A stretch of 48,433 bases of DNA from Pantoea wallisii (GCF_002095485.1 NZ_MLFS01000038.1:1-48433), one strand, 5' to 3'; shown: positions 1 to 9,878, numbered from the stretch's first letter. Program-made: numbers and translations. Notes: a model not told the origin generated them from the sequence alone.

Positions 1-108
1 ACTGCGCTGTTCGGGCCCGGCACGGTGCTGTTTGCACTCTGCATTGGTCCTTTAACACAAGCCATGCTGCCCCGGATGCTGGTCAGGCTTGAGAGGCCGG
101 TATCGTAA
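1..108 (+). CDS. C-terminal end of a YczE/YitT-like integral membrane protein (partial)
   Basis: Frame 1 is open from the first base to a TAA at 106-108 and gives 35 residues. A segment reading GPGTVLFALCIGPL is followed by a short basic tail. This Gly-rich 'GTVL.AL.IGPL' stretch resembles the C-terminal part of YczE/COG2364 membrane proteins, which have unknown function. The start and the other membrane segments lie outside the window. Assignment rests on one short motif, so the family is tentative; that this is a real gene end is likely because codon use matches its neighbours. Confidence 0.5.
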   Translation, partial: TALFGPGTVLFALCIGPLTQAMLPRMLVRLERPVS

Positions 109-290
109 GGCGCCCACCGCCTGGCGGCCCTGACGGGTCGCCACTGCGAAAGTCAAAAGCGCTGGATATTCAGAAACAGCCACGCTGATGCATAAGGGAA
201 GAAGGGGGCGTGCTCGCTCTCCCTTCTGGCCCGGCACAGTAACCACAGCGATGTTCCAGCCCTGCAGCCCCCTATGTAAAAACTGCCGCA

Positions 291-1840
291 CTAACCCGAA
301 ACTGACTGGTCACGGCCACTGCGTTTTGCCTGATACAGGGCCTGATCGGCATGACGCTTCAGCTGACCGGCTTCATCCGCTTTTCCTTCAGAAACCAGCG
401 CGCTGTAACCTGCGCTGATGGTGACAATACCTGCCGGAAGCGCGGTCGCTTCATGGGCAATGCCCAAGGTTCTCACGCTGTTCACCGCGCGCTCGGCCAC
501 GATGCCCGCTTCTGCCAGATCGGTATTCGGCATGATGATGGCAAACTCCTCACCGCCGTAACGGGCAACAATATCGCCGTGATAGTGCACGCTCTCCTTG
601 AGGGCGATCGCCACATCCTGCAGACACTCGTCACCCGCTACGTGCCCGTAGGTATCGTTATAGAGCTTGAAAAAATCGATATCGATCATCACCAGGGCGA
701 TGGCGCGCCGGATCGGTGCGATCGCAGCAGCGCCTGCTCCAGCAGGGCATCAAATTGCCGCCGGTTAGCCAGTCCGGTTAAACCATCCACCAGCGCCAGC
801 GACTGCAGGGTATGATTGATGCTGGTCAGCTCATCACGCACATAAGTCAGTTCGATCTGATTTTTCACATTGGTGCCAACCTGCCGCAGCACCAGAATTC
901 CCATACCGGTAATGGCCAGCAGCAGCGCCACGTTCAGCAGCACGTTAACCACGTTCTCTGCCATCCACTCCCTGCGAATCGTTTGCAGTTCGTACCCGGC
1001 GGTAACGATCAGCGGATAGCGCTCAAGCCGGGCGTAGCCAAAGACGCGCATCGTGCCATCCAGTGACGATCGCCAGGTGGCATTACCGCTGGAGGCAGCT
1101 TTAAGCTCTTTTTTAAATAACGGGCTGGAAGCCAGGGTGCGGCCAATATAGGCATCAGAAAACGGACGAACATACAGCGCGGTTGCATCAGCCAGGATCA
1201 ATCCCAGCGTATCTTTTTCCCCTAAAGCGAAGTAGCTGTAGTGCTGGCGGAAGTAATCGACCCGCACGGTGGCAAGCGCCACGCCGGCAAAGTTCCCCTG
1301 GGGATCGTTAAGACGAACCGAAACAGGAATGACCAGATCGCCGGTTGAGCGACTGCGCACCACGCTGCTGATAAGCAGATTGGCGTCGTTATGGGTACGG
1401 TGCCAGATAAAATAAGCGCGATCGGCATTGCTGGCATTGGTTGGAATGAAATTGCCGGAAGAGGCGATCCAGTGGCCGTCGGTATCATAAACGAACAGCC
1501 CATGCAGCTGTGGAAGCTTGCTCTGCTGCTCCTTCAGCTGGCGCAGGAAATCAGGCGTTGCGGCGTAATCATTACCGCGCTGTCTCAACTGCCTGACCGC
1601 ATCCGCCAGCGTAATGTCCACCTGCAGAAAAGCGTCTTCCGCCTGCTTTGCCAGCGAGACTGACAGGTTACGGGCATCATTATTCTTCTCACTCAGCGTT
1701 TGCTGCCAGGAGTGCCACAGCGACCAGGCGTTAATCGCGATCACCAACAGGCTCGTCAGCAATAAAAACATCGTCATGCTTCTGCCCAGCGACGTCTTAA
1801 GCAGAGTTGAACCAGAGGTACGGAGTGTGTTTTTTCGCAT
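291..1840 (-). pseudogene. CACHE-GGDEF diguanylate cyclase, single frameshift
   Basis: This is a membrane diguanylate cyclase that would make c-di-GMP from two GTP. The N-terminal part (start ATG 1840-1838) has a membrane helix near residues 20-42, a periplasmic dCACHE-like sensor region near 45-280 and a second helix near 285-305. The GGDEF domain begins with DGLTGLANRRQFD and continues in another frame with MIDIDFFK, RYGGEEF and a C-terminal end at 291. The frame breaks near 702-709 (GGCGCGCC); one extra C in the coding strand restores GAPIALVMIDID and a 516-residue protein. The GGEEF active site is intact, but the position of the inhibitory I-site (RxxD) reads YHGD, so product inhibition is probably absent. 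Either a real inactivation or a sequencing error; I favour the latter because four other genes here show the same defect. Confidence 0.8.
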
Positions 1841-2062
1841 GTAATCAGCTGATATGAACGTCCATGAAAGAGTGGCGGTCAGGATACCTCACTTAAGCGG
1901 CAGCACCAAAGTAAGCTGCATCACCCGCCGGCCGGGGCTTAATCGGAGCGAATTAATCAGCCTCATCTATACTTCTGCTGGTTTTACCCTACTGAGGCTT
2001 TTACCGGTTCTGAACACCTCACCGTGGCCTCATCACTTTTTCAACGCAGGGAATCTACAGGT

Positions 2063-2428
2063 ATGTTGCACTCTCCATCTCATCGCGCGGGCAGCCTGTT
2101 GCTGCTTCTGGCAGCGATAATCGGCTTCGCGGTGGCGCTCTACGCCTGGCTGACGCCGTTAACCGGCGTAACGGGCACCATTGGTGCCTTAGGCGTGGCG
2201 ATCGCCAACGCTGTTCTGGCGCTGCTCGTATTTATTCTGCGCGGTAGCCACGGCCGCAGCGCGCGGGTTTTCTGGATCGTTGTGATCCTGCTGCTGCTGG
2301 CCGGTATCGCCTTTGCTGCGGCACTGCTGCATCAGTGGATCATCTCCGCTGCAATGGTGGCGGGCCTGGCAGGTGTCATTCTTATGAGCCGTCACGCCGC
2401 CCGTCATAATAACTACGTCAGAAACTGA
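2063..2428 (+). CDS. Small membrane-anchor subunit of a PQQ-dependent dehydrogenase (SldB-like)
   Basis: A 121-residue hydrophobic protein with about four membrane helices (residues about 11-30, 36-58, 68-88, 91-107). The ATG at 2063 is preferred to the upstream in-frame start at 2024 because it puts the first helix near the N-terminus. It ends 11 bases before the quinoprotein gene. In Enterobacterales glucose dehydrogenase (Gcd) the membrane anchor is fused to the PQQ domain. Here anchor and catalytic domain are separate genes, as in the acetic-acid-bacterial glycerol/polyol dehydrogenase SldBA. Its likely role is to dock the periplasmic subunit and pass electrons to ubiquinone. Function is inferred from size, topology and neighbour. 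Confidence 0.75.
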   Translation: MLHSPSHRAGSLLLLLAAIIGFAVALYAWLTPLTGVTGTIGALGVAIANAVLALLVFILRGSHGRSARVFWIVVILLLLAGIAFAAALLHQWIISAAMVAGLAGVILMSRHAARHNNYVRN

Positions 2429-2439
2429 GGATCGCCTTC

Positions 2440-4530
2440 GTGCTTAAACATCAACAGAGCCCGCTGATTAAAGCCAGCGTTACCGCGTTTAGCCTTCTGG
2501 TGACGCCATTCACATTACAGGCACAGGATAAAGCCGCTGAAGCTTCTCAGGGAACGCAGGAGAAGCTTAATGTGGATGCCGCCGATCAGCAGGCAGGCGG
2601 CAGCACGCACACCACCGATGAGGCTTCGCTGCAGAAGGCGGGCCAGCCGGTTGCGCAGGATAACGCGGCAACGCCGCTGGTGCCCTCATCCGCTCGCTGG
2701 GACAGCTTCCATGGTCAGCTCAATGCGCAGAAGTACAGTCCGCTCAAGCAGATCAATGCGGAGAACGTCGGTAATCTGAAGAAAGTATGGGAATTCCATA
2801 CCGGTGACGTCTCCGATGGTAAAGGCGATACGCCCGCCACCGTCTGGTCAGCAACGCCGATCTTCGCCAATGACACCCTCTATATCGGCACGCCGTTCGA
2901 CCGTCTGATTGCGCTGGACCCGGGCACCGGTAAAGAGAAGTGGCACTACGACACAAAATCTCCGCGCAAAGCGCTGACGCAGCCGGTGCTGAAAAATCGC
3001 GGTGTCTCCTACTGGCAGGCGAAAAACCCGGTTGCCGGACAGGCGTGCCAGAAAATCGTCTATATGGGTACCGTGGACGGCAAGTTGTATGCGCTGGACG
3101 CCGACGCCGGAACGCCGTGTGAAGGTTTTGCAGATAAAGGCGTGCTGAATGTCGACCAGTGGAATACCGTGAACGCGAAATTCCCGCTGTCGCTGCTGCA
3201 ACCGCCAACGGTGGTGGGTAACCACCTGATTGTCGGCTGGGCTGGCAAAGACTGGGCGTACGCGGAAGCGCCTCCGGGTACCGTATTTTCGATCAATGCG
3301 CAGACAGGCGAGCGCGAATGGACATTCGACGCGATTCCCGCCGACATCCGCAAACGTACCGGCACGGCAAACGTCTGGACGCACATGTCTGCTGACGAAG
3401 CCCATGGCCTGGTTTACCTGCCGGTCTCATCGCCTTCGCCTAACTACTGGGGCGGTAACCGCGTTGAAGATATTCCGCTTGGCACCTCGACCACCGCTCT
3501 GGATGTGAACACCGGTAAAGTTGTCTGGTCACGCCAGTGGGTACATCACGATGTGTGGGACTACGATATCAACTCGGCGCCTACGCTGATGGACATCACG
3601 GTCGACGGCAAGCAGATTCCGGCGCTGATACAGGCAACCAAACAGGGCTTCCTGTTTGTGGTGAATCGCCTGACGGGCGAGGATGTCTGGCCGATCGAAG
3701 AGCGCCCGGTACCGCAGGGTGATGGCTCCGTACAGGGTGAAAAACTGTCACCCACTCAGCCATTCCCGACCAAACCGGCACCGCTGCTGGATCAGTCGAA
3801 AAAGCCGGAGATATGGCAGCTGGCGGATATCGTGGGTGCTGGTCAGTGCTCGCGTCTGTGGGAGAAGCTGAGCTATGACGGTATGTACACGCCGCCCACC
3901 ACCAAAGGCGAGGGTGCGCTGACCTATCCGGACAGCGCCGGTGGCGTGCAGTGGGGCGGTGTGGCATTTGATCCGCAGCGTCAAATCGCGATTGTGAATA
4001 CCTCACACATTGTGCAGTACGTGAAGCTCTACAATCGTGAGGATTACAACAAAGCGGATAACGGCGCCGGTAATGAGAGCGGCTTTGCGCCGCAAGAGGG
4101 CGCGCCGTATGGATTGCGCCTGATGGTGGCGAACAACTGGCTGGGCATGCCCTGCTGGCAACCGCCGTTTGGCGAGATCGTAGCGCTTGATATGCACACC
4201 GGTGATGTGAAATGGCGTCGCCCGGTTGGGGCATCGCAGCAGTATGGTTTCTTCATGCCGGAGAGCTGGGGTTCGCCGACCATTGGCGGACCGGCCGTAA
4301 CGGCGGGCGGCGTCATCTTTATCGGGGCCTCTATGGATGCCAAAGTGCGCGCCTATTCGCTGGAGACGGGCGAAGAGTTATGGTCGGATCAGGCCGAAGC
4401 GCCAGCGGTCGCCAACCCTTCAGTGTATGAGTATAAAGGGCGCCAGTATGTGGCCTTTGTCGCTGGCGGCAATACCATCCTGAAAGATCAGGTGGGCGAC
4501 CAGGTCGTGGTGTACGCCCTGCCAAAATGA
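2440..4530 (+). CDS. Periplasmic PQQ-dependent sugar/polyol dehydrogenase (SldA/Gcd family)
   Basis: A 696-residue quinoprotein of the membrane-bound glucose/quinate/shikimate dehydrogenase family. A Sec signal peptide (hydrophobic residues about 13-27, cleavage near LQA-Q) is followed by a low-complexity Ala/Gln/Thr stretch to about residue 80 and then the eight-bladed propeller with repeated W-containing blades. The WDYD segment at 373-376 and ATKQG (Lys401) match the catalytic Asp and PQQ-contacting Lys region of E. coli Gcd. Unlike Gcd it has no five-helix N-terminal anchor; that part is supplied by the gene just upstream. It would oxidise a sugar or polyol in the periplasm and feed electrons to the quinone pool. 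The substrate cannot be read from sequence. PQQ biosynthesis genes are not in this window. Confidence 0.88.
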   Translation: MLKHQQSPLIKASVTAFSLLVTPFTLQAQDKAAEASQGTQEKLNVDAADQQAGGSTHTTDEASLQKAGQPVAQDNAATPLVPSSARWDSFHGQLNAQKYSPLKQINAENVGNLKKVWEFHTGDVSDGKGDTPATVWSATPIFANDTLYIGTPFDRLIALDPGTGKEKWHYDTKSPRKALTQPVLKNRGVSYWQAKNPVAGQACQKIVYMGTVDGKLYALDADAGTPCEGFADKGVLNVDQWNTVNAKFPLSLLQPPTVVGNHLIVGWAGKDWAYAEAPPGTVFSINAQTGEREWTFDAIPADIRKRTGTANVWTHMSADEAHGLVYLPVSSPSPNYWGGNRVEDIPLGTSTTALDVNTGKVVWSRQWVHHDVWDYDINSAPTLMDITVDGKQIPALIQATKQGFLFVVNRLTGEDVWPIEERPVPQGDGSVQGEKLSPTQPFPTKPAPLLDQSKKPEIWQLADIVGAGQCSRLWEKLSYDGMYTPPTTKGEGALTYPDSAGGVQWGGVAFDPQRQIAIVNTSHIVQYVKLYNREDYNKADNGAGNESGFAPQEGAPYGLRLMVANNWLGMPCWQPPFGEIVALDMHTGDVKWRRPVGASQQYGFFMPESWGSPTIGGPAVTAGGVIFIGASMDAKVRAYSLETGEELWSDQAEAPAVANPSVYEYKGRQYVAFVAGGNTILKDQVGDQVVVYALPK

Positions 4531-4573
4531 TGCGGTAACAACAACGCGGATTTAGCGCGCAGCAAGTAAGAGG

Positions 4574-4600
4574 AAAAAGAGGCGACGATCGCCTCTTTTT
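4574..4600 (+). terminator. Rho-independent terminator after the quinoprotein gene
   Basis: A 12-bp stem (AAAAAGAGGCGA / TCGCCTCTTTTT) with a CGA loop, ending in a T run, 44 bases after the dehydrogenase stop codon. Confidence 0.85.
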
Positions 4601-4739
4601 CTCTTTCGCAGCCAGAAAAGCGCGCTCCTCTTCGCGCCGATCAATCCTGGCCTAAACTAAAGGTATGCTTAGCTTCGCGACCGGGGCTATCACGTTCCGG
4701 TGCCGGGAAGCCACTAATGACTACTATGCAGAGGATGAG

Positions 4740-5153
4740 ATGACAAAACCTGGCGAACCCGTGGTCATCTATGATGGCGTATGCAGGCTCTGTAACGCCT
4801 GGGTGCGCTTTTTACTGGCGCATCGTCTGGCGCGCAACATCCGTTTTGCGCCGGTTCAGAGCCCGGCGGGCGCTGCACTGCTCAGGCAGATTGGGCAGTC
4901 TGCAGAGAATATTCACACCATTGTGTTGATTGAGGGCGATCGGCACTGGTTTCGCTCCGCCGCCATCTTTCGCATCATGCGTGCGCTCCCCTGGCCGTGG
5001 CGGCTGATCTCGCTGCTGCGCTTTTTACCGCACGCGCTCTCTGACTTTATCTATAACCGCATCGCGCATAATCGCTACCGCCTGTTTGGGCGCTACGATA
5101 CGCTGCATCCCCTGACTGCCGATCATCCGGGCCGCTTTTTGCATGAGCAGTAA
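4740..5153 (+). CDS. DCC-family (DUF393) thiol-disulfide oxidoreductase-like protein
   Basis: A 137-residue protein with YDGVCRLCNAWV near the N-terminus; the DxxCxxC pair is the hallmark of the DUF393/DCC family, which has a thioredoxin-like CxxC and poorly known function. An upstream in-frame ATG at 4665 would add 25 residues, but ATG 4740 has GAGGAT directly ahead and puts the CxxC at the usual distance from the start. No signal peptide is visible, so it is probably cytosolic. It is separated from the quinoprotein gene by a terminator and is likely a single-gene unit. Confidence 0.82.
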   Translation: MTKPGEPVVIYDGVCRLCNAWVRFLLAHRLARNIRFAPVQSPAGAALLRQIGQSAENIHTIVLIEGDRHWFRSAAIFRIMRALPWPWRLISLLRFLPHALSDFIYNRIAHNRYRLFGRYDTLHPLTADHPGRFLHEQ

Positions 5154-5164
5154 ACACGCTGTGT

Positions 5165-5193
5165 TTCAGCGCCACCCTCCTTGTGGCGCTGAA
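5165..5193. terminator. Hairpin between convergent genes
   Basis: A perfect 11-bp inverted repeat TTCAGCGCCAC / GTGGCGCTGAA with a 7-base loop lies between the DCC gene and the convergent FAD oxidoreductase gene. There is no strong T run, so termination efficiency is uncertain. Confidence 0.5.
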
Positions 5194-5200
5194 CACTCCG

Positions 5201-6322
5201 TCAGCTAAACCGCTCCGGACGGAAACTGGCGAGCATCGGATGTTTCACCCCGGTCAGCATCTCCTGGGCAAGGATTTCGCCGAGGATCAGTGCCAGCGTC
5301 GCGCCGGAGTGGGTGAACGCGACAAAGCATCCCGGTACGCTCTCCAGCTCGCCAGCCACCGGTTCGCCGTCACCCGGAATCGGCTTCAGCCCGATTTTCC
5401 AGCTTTTTGCCACCAGCGGCTTGCCATCGCCGATGAGCTGACCCGCCTCTGTCATCAGTTGCCTGACCACAGACGCATCAATGCTGTAGTGGCCATCCTG
5501 CTGCGCCACGATATCCGCCTCATACCAGTCATGATCAACGGCAATGGTGTTGCCGGGATTGGGGCGGATCGCCGCGCGCGGCGTGTTTAATACCGCCTGT
5601 AATCCGCGAGCGTCGGCTTCGCTGGTGACCAGCATTGAAACGGGCGATCCGTTGGGAATCTGTACGCCAAGCGGCGCCACAACATCCGGCGTCCAGGGAC
5701 CGCAGGCTACCAGCACCTTATCTGCGTAAAACTCTCCGCGCTTCTCACTGCGGACACCCGTTGCGCGTCCGCCTGCCGTCATGACTGCAGCTTTGCCGGC
5801 GTTTTCGATAATTTCGCCGCCTGAGGCTCGCAATGCCTGCGCAAGATGTTCGATGAGATGCGGCAGGCTTACCCAACCTTCACCCGGATTAGCGATCGCC
5901 ACGCGGGCCAGGCTGGCCGGATTGATGTGCGGATCGTACTGATGCACGGTTGCCGCATTAATCAGATGAGAGTCATAGCCGTGGGCTTTCTCACAGGCAT
6001 GGCGTGCCTGCGTTCCCGCGTCGTCGTTAGCGGCCCAGCATATCGCGCCGTCAAAACGCAACCAGTCAAGATGAGGATGGCGGGCATGCAGCGTGCGATA
6101 GCGGTCGATCCCTGCCATACGCAGCGCGTGATAGGGCTGCGAACGCTCACCGGCAGAGTTAAGCCACGACAGCGAACGTCCTGACGCGCCAGAGCAGAGT
6201 GCAGCTTCCGTCACCAGCGTCACGCTCGCGCCAGCCAGCGCCAGCTGCCAGGCCGTTGATACGCCCAGGATCCCGCCGCCCAGTACAATCACGGTTTTCG
6301 CCACAGATTTTTCAGACATCAT
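5201..6322 (-). CDS. FAD-dependent amine/D-amino-acid-type oxidoreductase (DAO family)
   Basis: A 373-residue DAO-fold flavoprotein. The dinucleotide-binding motif VIVLGGGILG sits at about residues 10-20, followed by a GASGRS segment, and the C-terminal part reads FVAFTHSGATLALILGEILA, the second FAD contact. Members oxidise secondary or primary amines (D-amino acids, sarcosine, glycine, opines, fructosyl-amino acids). It is the last gene of the LacI-controlled minus-strand operon, about 30 bases after the Gfo/Idh gene, and has AGGA ahead of two adjacent ATGs. Beside an amino-acid-type ABC importer it most likely oxidises the imported compound. The sugar-type regulator and the Gfo/Idh partner make a sugar-amine conjugate (Amadori compound or opine) an attractive but unproven substrate. 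Confidence 0.8.
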   Translation of the reverse strand: MMSEKSVAKTVIVLGGGILGVSTAWQLALAGASVTLVTEAALCSGASGRSLSWLNSAGERSQPYHALRMAGIDRYRTLHARHPHLDWLRFDGAICWAANDDAGTQARHACEKAHGYDSHLINAATVHQYDPHINPASLARVAIANPGEGWVSLPHLIEHLAQALRASGGEIIENAGKAAVMTAGGRATGVRSEKRGEFYADKVLVACGPWTPDVVAPLGVQIPNGSPVSMLVTSEADARGLQAVLNTPRAAIRPNPGNTIAVDHDWYEADIVAQQDGHYSIDASVVRQLMTEAGQLIGDGKPLVAKSWKIGLKPIPGDGEPVAGELESVPGCFVAFTHSGATLALILGEILAQEMLTGVKHPMLASFRPERFS

Positions 6323-6352
6323 TTTTTCCTTCTGTTTAAAAATGTACGCCCG

Positions 6353-7426
6353 TCAGGCAATGCGTACGCTGTTTTGCTGGTGGAGCGCATCAATGAGCTG
6401 CAGAACATCCAGCGCCTGGTGCACATCAACGGGAGAGGGCGCGCCATGTAACAGTGCGCTGGCCAGCTGCTGATAGAACGCAGGATAGTTGCCGCGCTCA
6501 AGCGGGATAAGGTCGCTCTGCCCGACAACACCTGCGCGGGCATACCCCTCCGGAGGCGTGACGCCGTATTCAGGCGCGCCAGGGGATAGCCCGGCAGCCA
6601 GCTGAGGCTCCTGATTATCCAGTCCCCAGTGAGTAAAGGCGCCTTTACTGCCCAGCAGGTGAAAGCGGGGCGCATTCAGCGCAGCCTGACCATTCATCCA
6701 TAAGCGCGAACGTACGCCGCTCCTGTGCAGTAGCGAGACGAAGCACTCCTCATCGCTGTCAGAGTGCGTGCCGGAGTGGCGCGCCAGTTCAGCTGTGGCC
6801 TCCTGCACCGGACCAAACAGCTGGATAGCCTGATCAATCAGATGACTGCCGAGATCAAGCAACAGTCCGCCACCCTGCCTGATCGTGACGTTGTCACGCC
6901 AGTTACCGAACCCGTGCGGTCGCCACCACTCGAAGCGCGACTCAAATGTTCTGATCGTGCCAAATGCGCCTGCCTTAACCATGCGCTGCAGTGTCAGGAA
7001 ATCGCCATCCCAGCGGCGGTTATGAAACACCGTGAGCAGAGTATTCGCGTGGCGGGCGGCGTCGATCATCGCGGCGGCAGCCTGCGCGTCTGGCGCGAAA
7101 GGTTTGTCCACTACCAGATGAATACCGCGCCTGCTGGCCTGCAAAGCCTGCTCAGGGTGCTGGTCGGGCGGTGTTGCCAGCACAATCAGATCTATCGCAA
7201 TGGCGCCGCTATCAATCAGCTGCAATAGCGTTGACCAGTCCGGTACGATGCGCGCCTGCGGATAGCGCGCCTGCGCGGAGGCCACGCGCTGTGCATCGCG
7301 GCTGACAATCACCTCCAGCACATAGTCAGGGTTATGCGCGATCAGGGGCGCATGGAAAACGCTCCCGGCTATGCCAAAGCCAACCAGCGCTGTACGAATG
7401 GGGCCGGAGACCCGCTCATGTGTCAT
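6353..7426 (-). CDS. Gfo/Idh/MocA-family NAD(P)-dependent oxidoreductase
   Basis: A 357-residue protein with an N-terminal Rossmann motif (VGFGIAGSVFHAP) and VDKPFA at about residue 100, the position of the family's EKP motif. The dimerisation/substrate domain follows. Members oxidise or reduce sugars, sugar acids and cyclitols. The ATG at 7426-7424 is preferred over the TTG just before it because it overlaps the ABC ATPase stop as TGATG with GAGGTG upstream, pointing to translational coupling. It is the fourth gene of the LacI-controlled operon. Residues resemble the E. coli YhhX-like subgroup, whose substrates are unclear. Confidence 0.85.
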   Translation of the reverse strand: MTHERVSGPIRTALVGFGIAGSVFHAPLIAHNPDYVLEVIVSRDAQRVASAQARYPQARIVPDWSTLLQLIDSGAIAIDLIVLATPPDQHPEQALQASRRGIHLVVDKPFAPDAQAAAAMIDAARHANTLLTVFHNRRWDGDFLTLQRMVKAGAFGTIRTFESRFEWWRPHGFGNWRDNVTIRQGGGLLLDLGSHLIDQAIQLFGPVQEATAELARHSGTHSDSDEECFVSLLHRSGVRSRLWMNGQAALNAPRFHLLGSKGAFTHWGLDNQEPQLAAGLSPGAPEYGVTPPEGYARAGVVGQSDLIPLERGNYPAFYQQLASALLHGAPSPVDVHQALDVLQLIDALHQQNSVRIA

Positions 7427-8172
7427 CAAAGCACCTCGGAGAGAAAACGTTGTAAACGGGCAGATTGTGGGCGTTCAAAGATCTGTTCGGGGGTGCCCGC
7501 TTCAACGATCTCGCCCTCATCCATGAATACCACCTGATCGGCCACGCGGCGGGCAAAGCCCATCTCATGCGTCACCACAACCATGGTCATGCCGCGCTGA
7601 CACAGCTCGGCCATTAACGTCAGAACCCCCTTGACCAGTTCAGGATCGAGCGCCGAAGTGGCCTCATCGAACAGCATCACTTCCGGCTCCATCGCCAGCG
7701 CGCGCGCTATCGCGACACGCTGCTGCTGACCGCCGGAGAGATCGCGCGGGCGATGGTCGGCACGCTGCGCTAATCCCACCTCCGCCAGACGCTGACGCGC
7801 GATCTCCATGGCTTCCGCTTTTGGCCGGCCTTTGACTTTCCACGGCGCCAGCGCCACGTTCTCCAGCGCGCTATGATCGGGAAAGAGATTGAAGTGCTGA
7901 AACACCATGCCAATTCTCAGGCGCAGCGCATCTGGCTTATCTTTCAGTACGGAACGGCCGGCCAGTAGCACATCGCCGTTTTTGGGCTCATGCAGACGAT
8001 TGATGCCGCGCAGCAGAGTCGATTTTCCCGAGCCCGAGGGGCCAATAATGCAGGTGGTGGTGCCCGGTTCGATGCTCAGCGACACATTGCGCAGCACTTC
8101 AATCGGGCCGTAAGCCAGCGTCAGGTTGCGTAACTCCAGGCTGGCGCCGTGAAAGGCCGTAGACGTCGTCAT
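7426..8172 (-). CDS. Polar amino-acid ABC transporter, ATP-binding protein
   Basis: A 248-residue ATPase of the GlnQ/HisP class. Walker A is GPSGSGKST at about residues 43-51, the signature LSGGQQQR at about 145-152, Walker [15 protein letters not shown] follows directly, and the switch His lies in VVTHEM. It drives import with the permease one base upstream (stop TGA, one base, ATG) and the solute-binding protein. The class normally imports polar amino acids or amine derivatives such as opines. It belongs to a five-gene operon under the LacI-type regulator. Confidence 0.93.
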   Translation of the reverse strand: MTTSTAFHGASLELRNLTLAYGPIEVLRNVSLSIEPGTTTCIIGPSGSGKSTLLRGINRLHEPKNGDVLLAGRSVLKDKPDALRLRIGMVFQHFNLFPDHSALENVALAPWKVKGRPKAEAMEIARQRLAEVGLAQRADHRPRDLSGGQQQRVAIARALAMEPEVMLFDEATSALDPELVKGVLTLMAELCQRGMTMVVVTHEMGFARRVADQVVFMDEGEIVEAGTPEQIFERPQSARLQRFLSEVL

Positions 8173-8173
8173 A

Positions 8174-8980
8174 TCAGTGTCCCCGCTCGCTGGTGAATGA
8201 GGCAGCGGGTACTATTGCCCGTTTATGATCCACTTCATCAACCTCCTTTAAGCCACTCTGTGGGGGCGTGGCGCGGCGGCGCCCGGTCCGGTAGCGAACA
8301 TCGATATAGTTCACCGCATGCGTCAGCGGCACGGTGATGATCAGGTAGAACAGACCGGCCAGCATCAGCGGGGAGAGATTGCCGCTCAGTACTGCGGCGT
8401 CCTGGCCTACGCGGAACAGCTCGCGCTGGTTGGTCATTAGCCCCAGCAGATAAACCAGCGAAGAGTCTTTAATGATGCCGATAAACTGATTAACGATGGC
8501 AGGCAGTACGCGGCGTATCCCCTGTGGAATGATCACCAGTCGCATGGCGCGGCTGTAGCTCATGCCGAGCGCGCGACAGGCCTCCATCTGGCCCTGTTCA
8601 ACGCTTTGGATACCGGCACGGAAAATCTCACCCATATAGGCACTGGCAATCAGGCTGAGCGCAAAAATGCCGAGTGGGTAAGGCGTAGGGCCAAACAGCT
8701 GATAGCTGAAGCGCGCCAGACCTTGCCCAATCAACAGAATGGTAAGGATCGAGGGCAGGCCACGAAACAGATCGGTATAGAGGCGTGCGGGGACGCGCAG
8801 CCAGCGTGAAGGGGAGATTCCCATCAGTGCCAGTATCAGGCCAAAAACGGTGCCCAGCACGGTAGCCGCCACTGAGATGATAATGGTGTTGACCAGCCCT
8901 GTTGCCAGCAGCTGGGGCAGCACGTCCATCATCGAAGGGATATCGAAAAAGGTACGGGAAAGAATAGTTATCAGATCCAT
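8174..8980 (-). CDS. Polar amino-acid ABC transporter, permease
   Basis: A 268-residue inner-membrane protein of the HisM/GlnP class with about five helices. The segment [32 protein letters not shown] cytoplasmic loop (EAA motif, ending near residue 165) couples to the ATPase. A hydrophilic C-terminal tail of roughly 35 residues extends past the last helix. Only one permease gene is present, so it would act as a homodimer. GAGAG lies ahead of the ATG at 8980. It lies 76 bases downstream of the binding-protein gene, a gap that may allow higher expression of the binding protein. Confidence 0.9.
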   Translation of the reverse strand: MDLITILSRTFFDIPSMMDVLPQLLATGLVNTIIISVAATVLGTVFGLILALMGISPSRWLRVPARLYTDLFRGLPSILTILLIGQGLARFSYQLFGPTPYPLGIFALSLIASAYMGEIFRAGIQSVEQGQMEACRALGMSYSRAMRLVIIPQGIRRVLPAIVNQFIGIIKDSSLVYLLGLMTNQRELFRVGQDAAVLSGNLSPLMLAGLFYLIITVPLTHAVNYIDVRYRTGRRRATPPQSGLKEVDEVDHKRAIVPAASFTSERGH

Positions 8981-9056
8981 AGCCGACTCTCTGTTACGGG
9001 TGACCCGCCGTTGCGGTCACCGGATGCAGTCTCACACACGGAATATGCGCAGGCGT

Positions 9057-9878
9057 TTACTGGCCCTGAGGCAGATACTGTGCAGGCATAGGCGACCCCG
9101 GGAACCACTTCTCATAGAGCTGTTTCCAGGTCCCATCCTGCATCGCCTCTTTAATGGCTTTATCCAGCGCCGCTTTAAAGGCGGGCTTATCTTTGGCTAT
9201 CGCCACGCCTGCAGGAGCATCGAACGAGGGAATATCGGCAGCGGTGACCAGTTTGAAGCGGGTGGCGTAATCTTTCGCGGCCTCGTAATCCAGAAACATG
9301 GCGTCCAGCGTGCCGTTATTCAGCGCGGAAACGGCAGCGTTATTATCCGGAAAACGCACCAGATCGGTCTGCCTGAAGTGCTTAAGCGCATAACTCTCCT
9401 GCAGCGTTCCCTGAATCACCCCCATTCGCTTGTGGGCCAGCGTCTCAATGTTTTTCACGCCGGAATCACTGCGGGTAAGCACGGTGAGATAGCCCGCCAG
9501 GTAGCCTGTTGAGAAATCAACGGTCTTTTCCCGGGCCGGTGTGATGCCAATCGCCGCCACGCCGGCATCGTACTGCCCGTTAGCTACGGCAGGGAGGATG
9601 GCGGAGAAATCCTGGCCGACAAAACTGACCTGATCAATGCCGATGCGGTGCGCCACATTCTTGAAAAATTCGACGTCGAATCCGGTAAAGTTGCCGCTCT
9701 TGTCGGTAAAGGTATAGGGTTTGGCATCGCCAAGGCTGGCGACGCGCAGATGTCCCGGCTCGATCAATCCGTAAGGATTGTTATCGCTTGCCGCATGGGC
9801 GCTGAAGGCGGTCGAAAACATAACGGCGGTGCCGAACAGGGCCGCGGTCAGGTGAGTCACTACTTTATGCGATGTCAT
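9057..9878 (-). CDS. Amino-acid-type ABC transporter, periplasmic solute-binding protein
   Basis: A 273-residue SBP_bac_3 protein. A Sec signal peptide with a hydrophobic core and cleavage after SAHA (about residue 30) is followed by [14 protein letters not shown] and [13 protein letters not shown], the standard first-lobe pattern of the family, and [14 protein letters not shown] near the hinge. It is the first gene of the operon, and its start faces the divergent LacI regulator. The ligand cannot be read from sequence. Confidence 0.9.
   Translation of the reverse strand: MTSHKVVTHLTAALFGTAVMFSTAFSAHAASDNNPYGLIEPGHLRVASLGDAKPYTFTDKSGNFTGFDVEFFKNVAHRIGIDQVSFVGQDFSAILPAVANGQYDAGVAAIGITPAREKTVDFSTGYLAGYLTVLTRSDSGVKNIETLAHKRMGVIQGTLQESYALKHFRQTDLVRFPDNNAAVSALNNGTLDAMFLDYEAAKDYATRFKLVTAADIPSFDAPAGVAIAKDKPAFKAALDKAIKEAMQDGTWKQLYEKWFPGSPMPAQYLPQGQ

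Noticed and set aside
702..709. The GGCGCGCC palindrome as a functional site
   Set aside because: It lies within the GGDEF coding sequence at the frameshift and is explained by codon use.
188..815. Plus-strand open frames antisense to the diguanylate cyclase
   Set aside because: The minus strand carries clear GGDEF motifs; the plus frames have none.
2753..4234. Several 100-212-codon frames antisense to the quinoprotein gene
   Set aside because: All are shadows of the strongly conserved PQQ dehydrogenase; no start signals.
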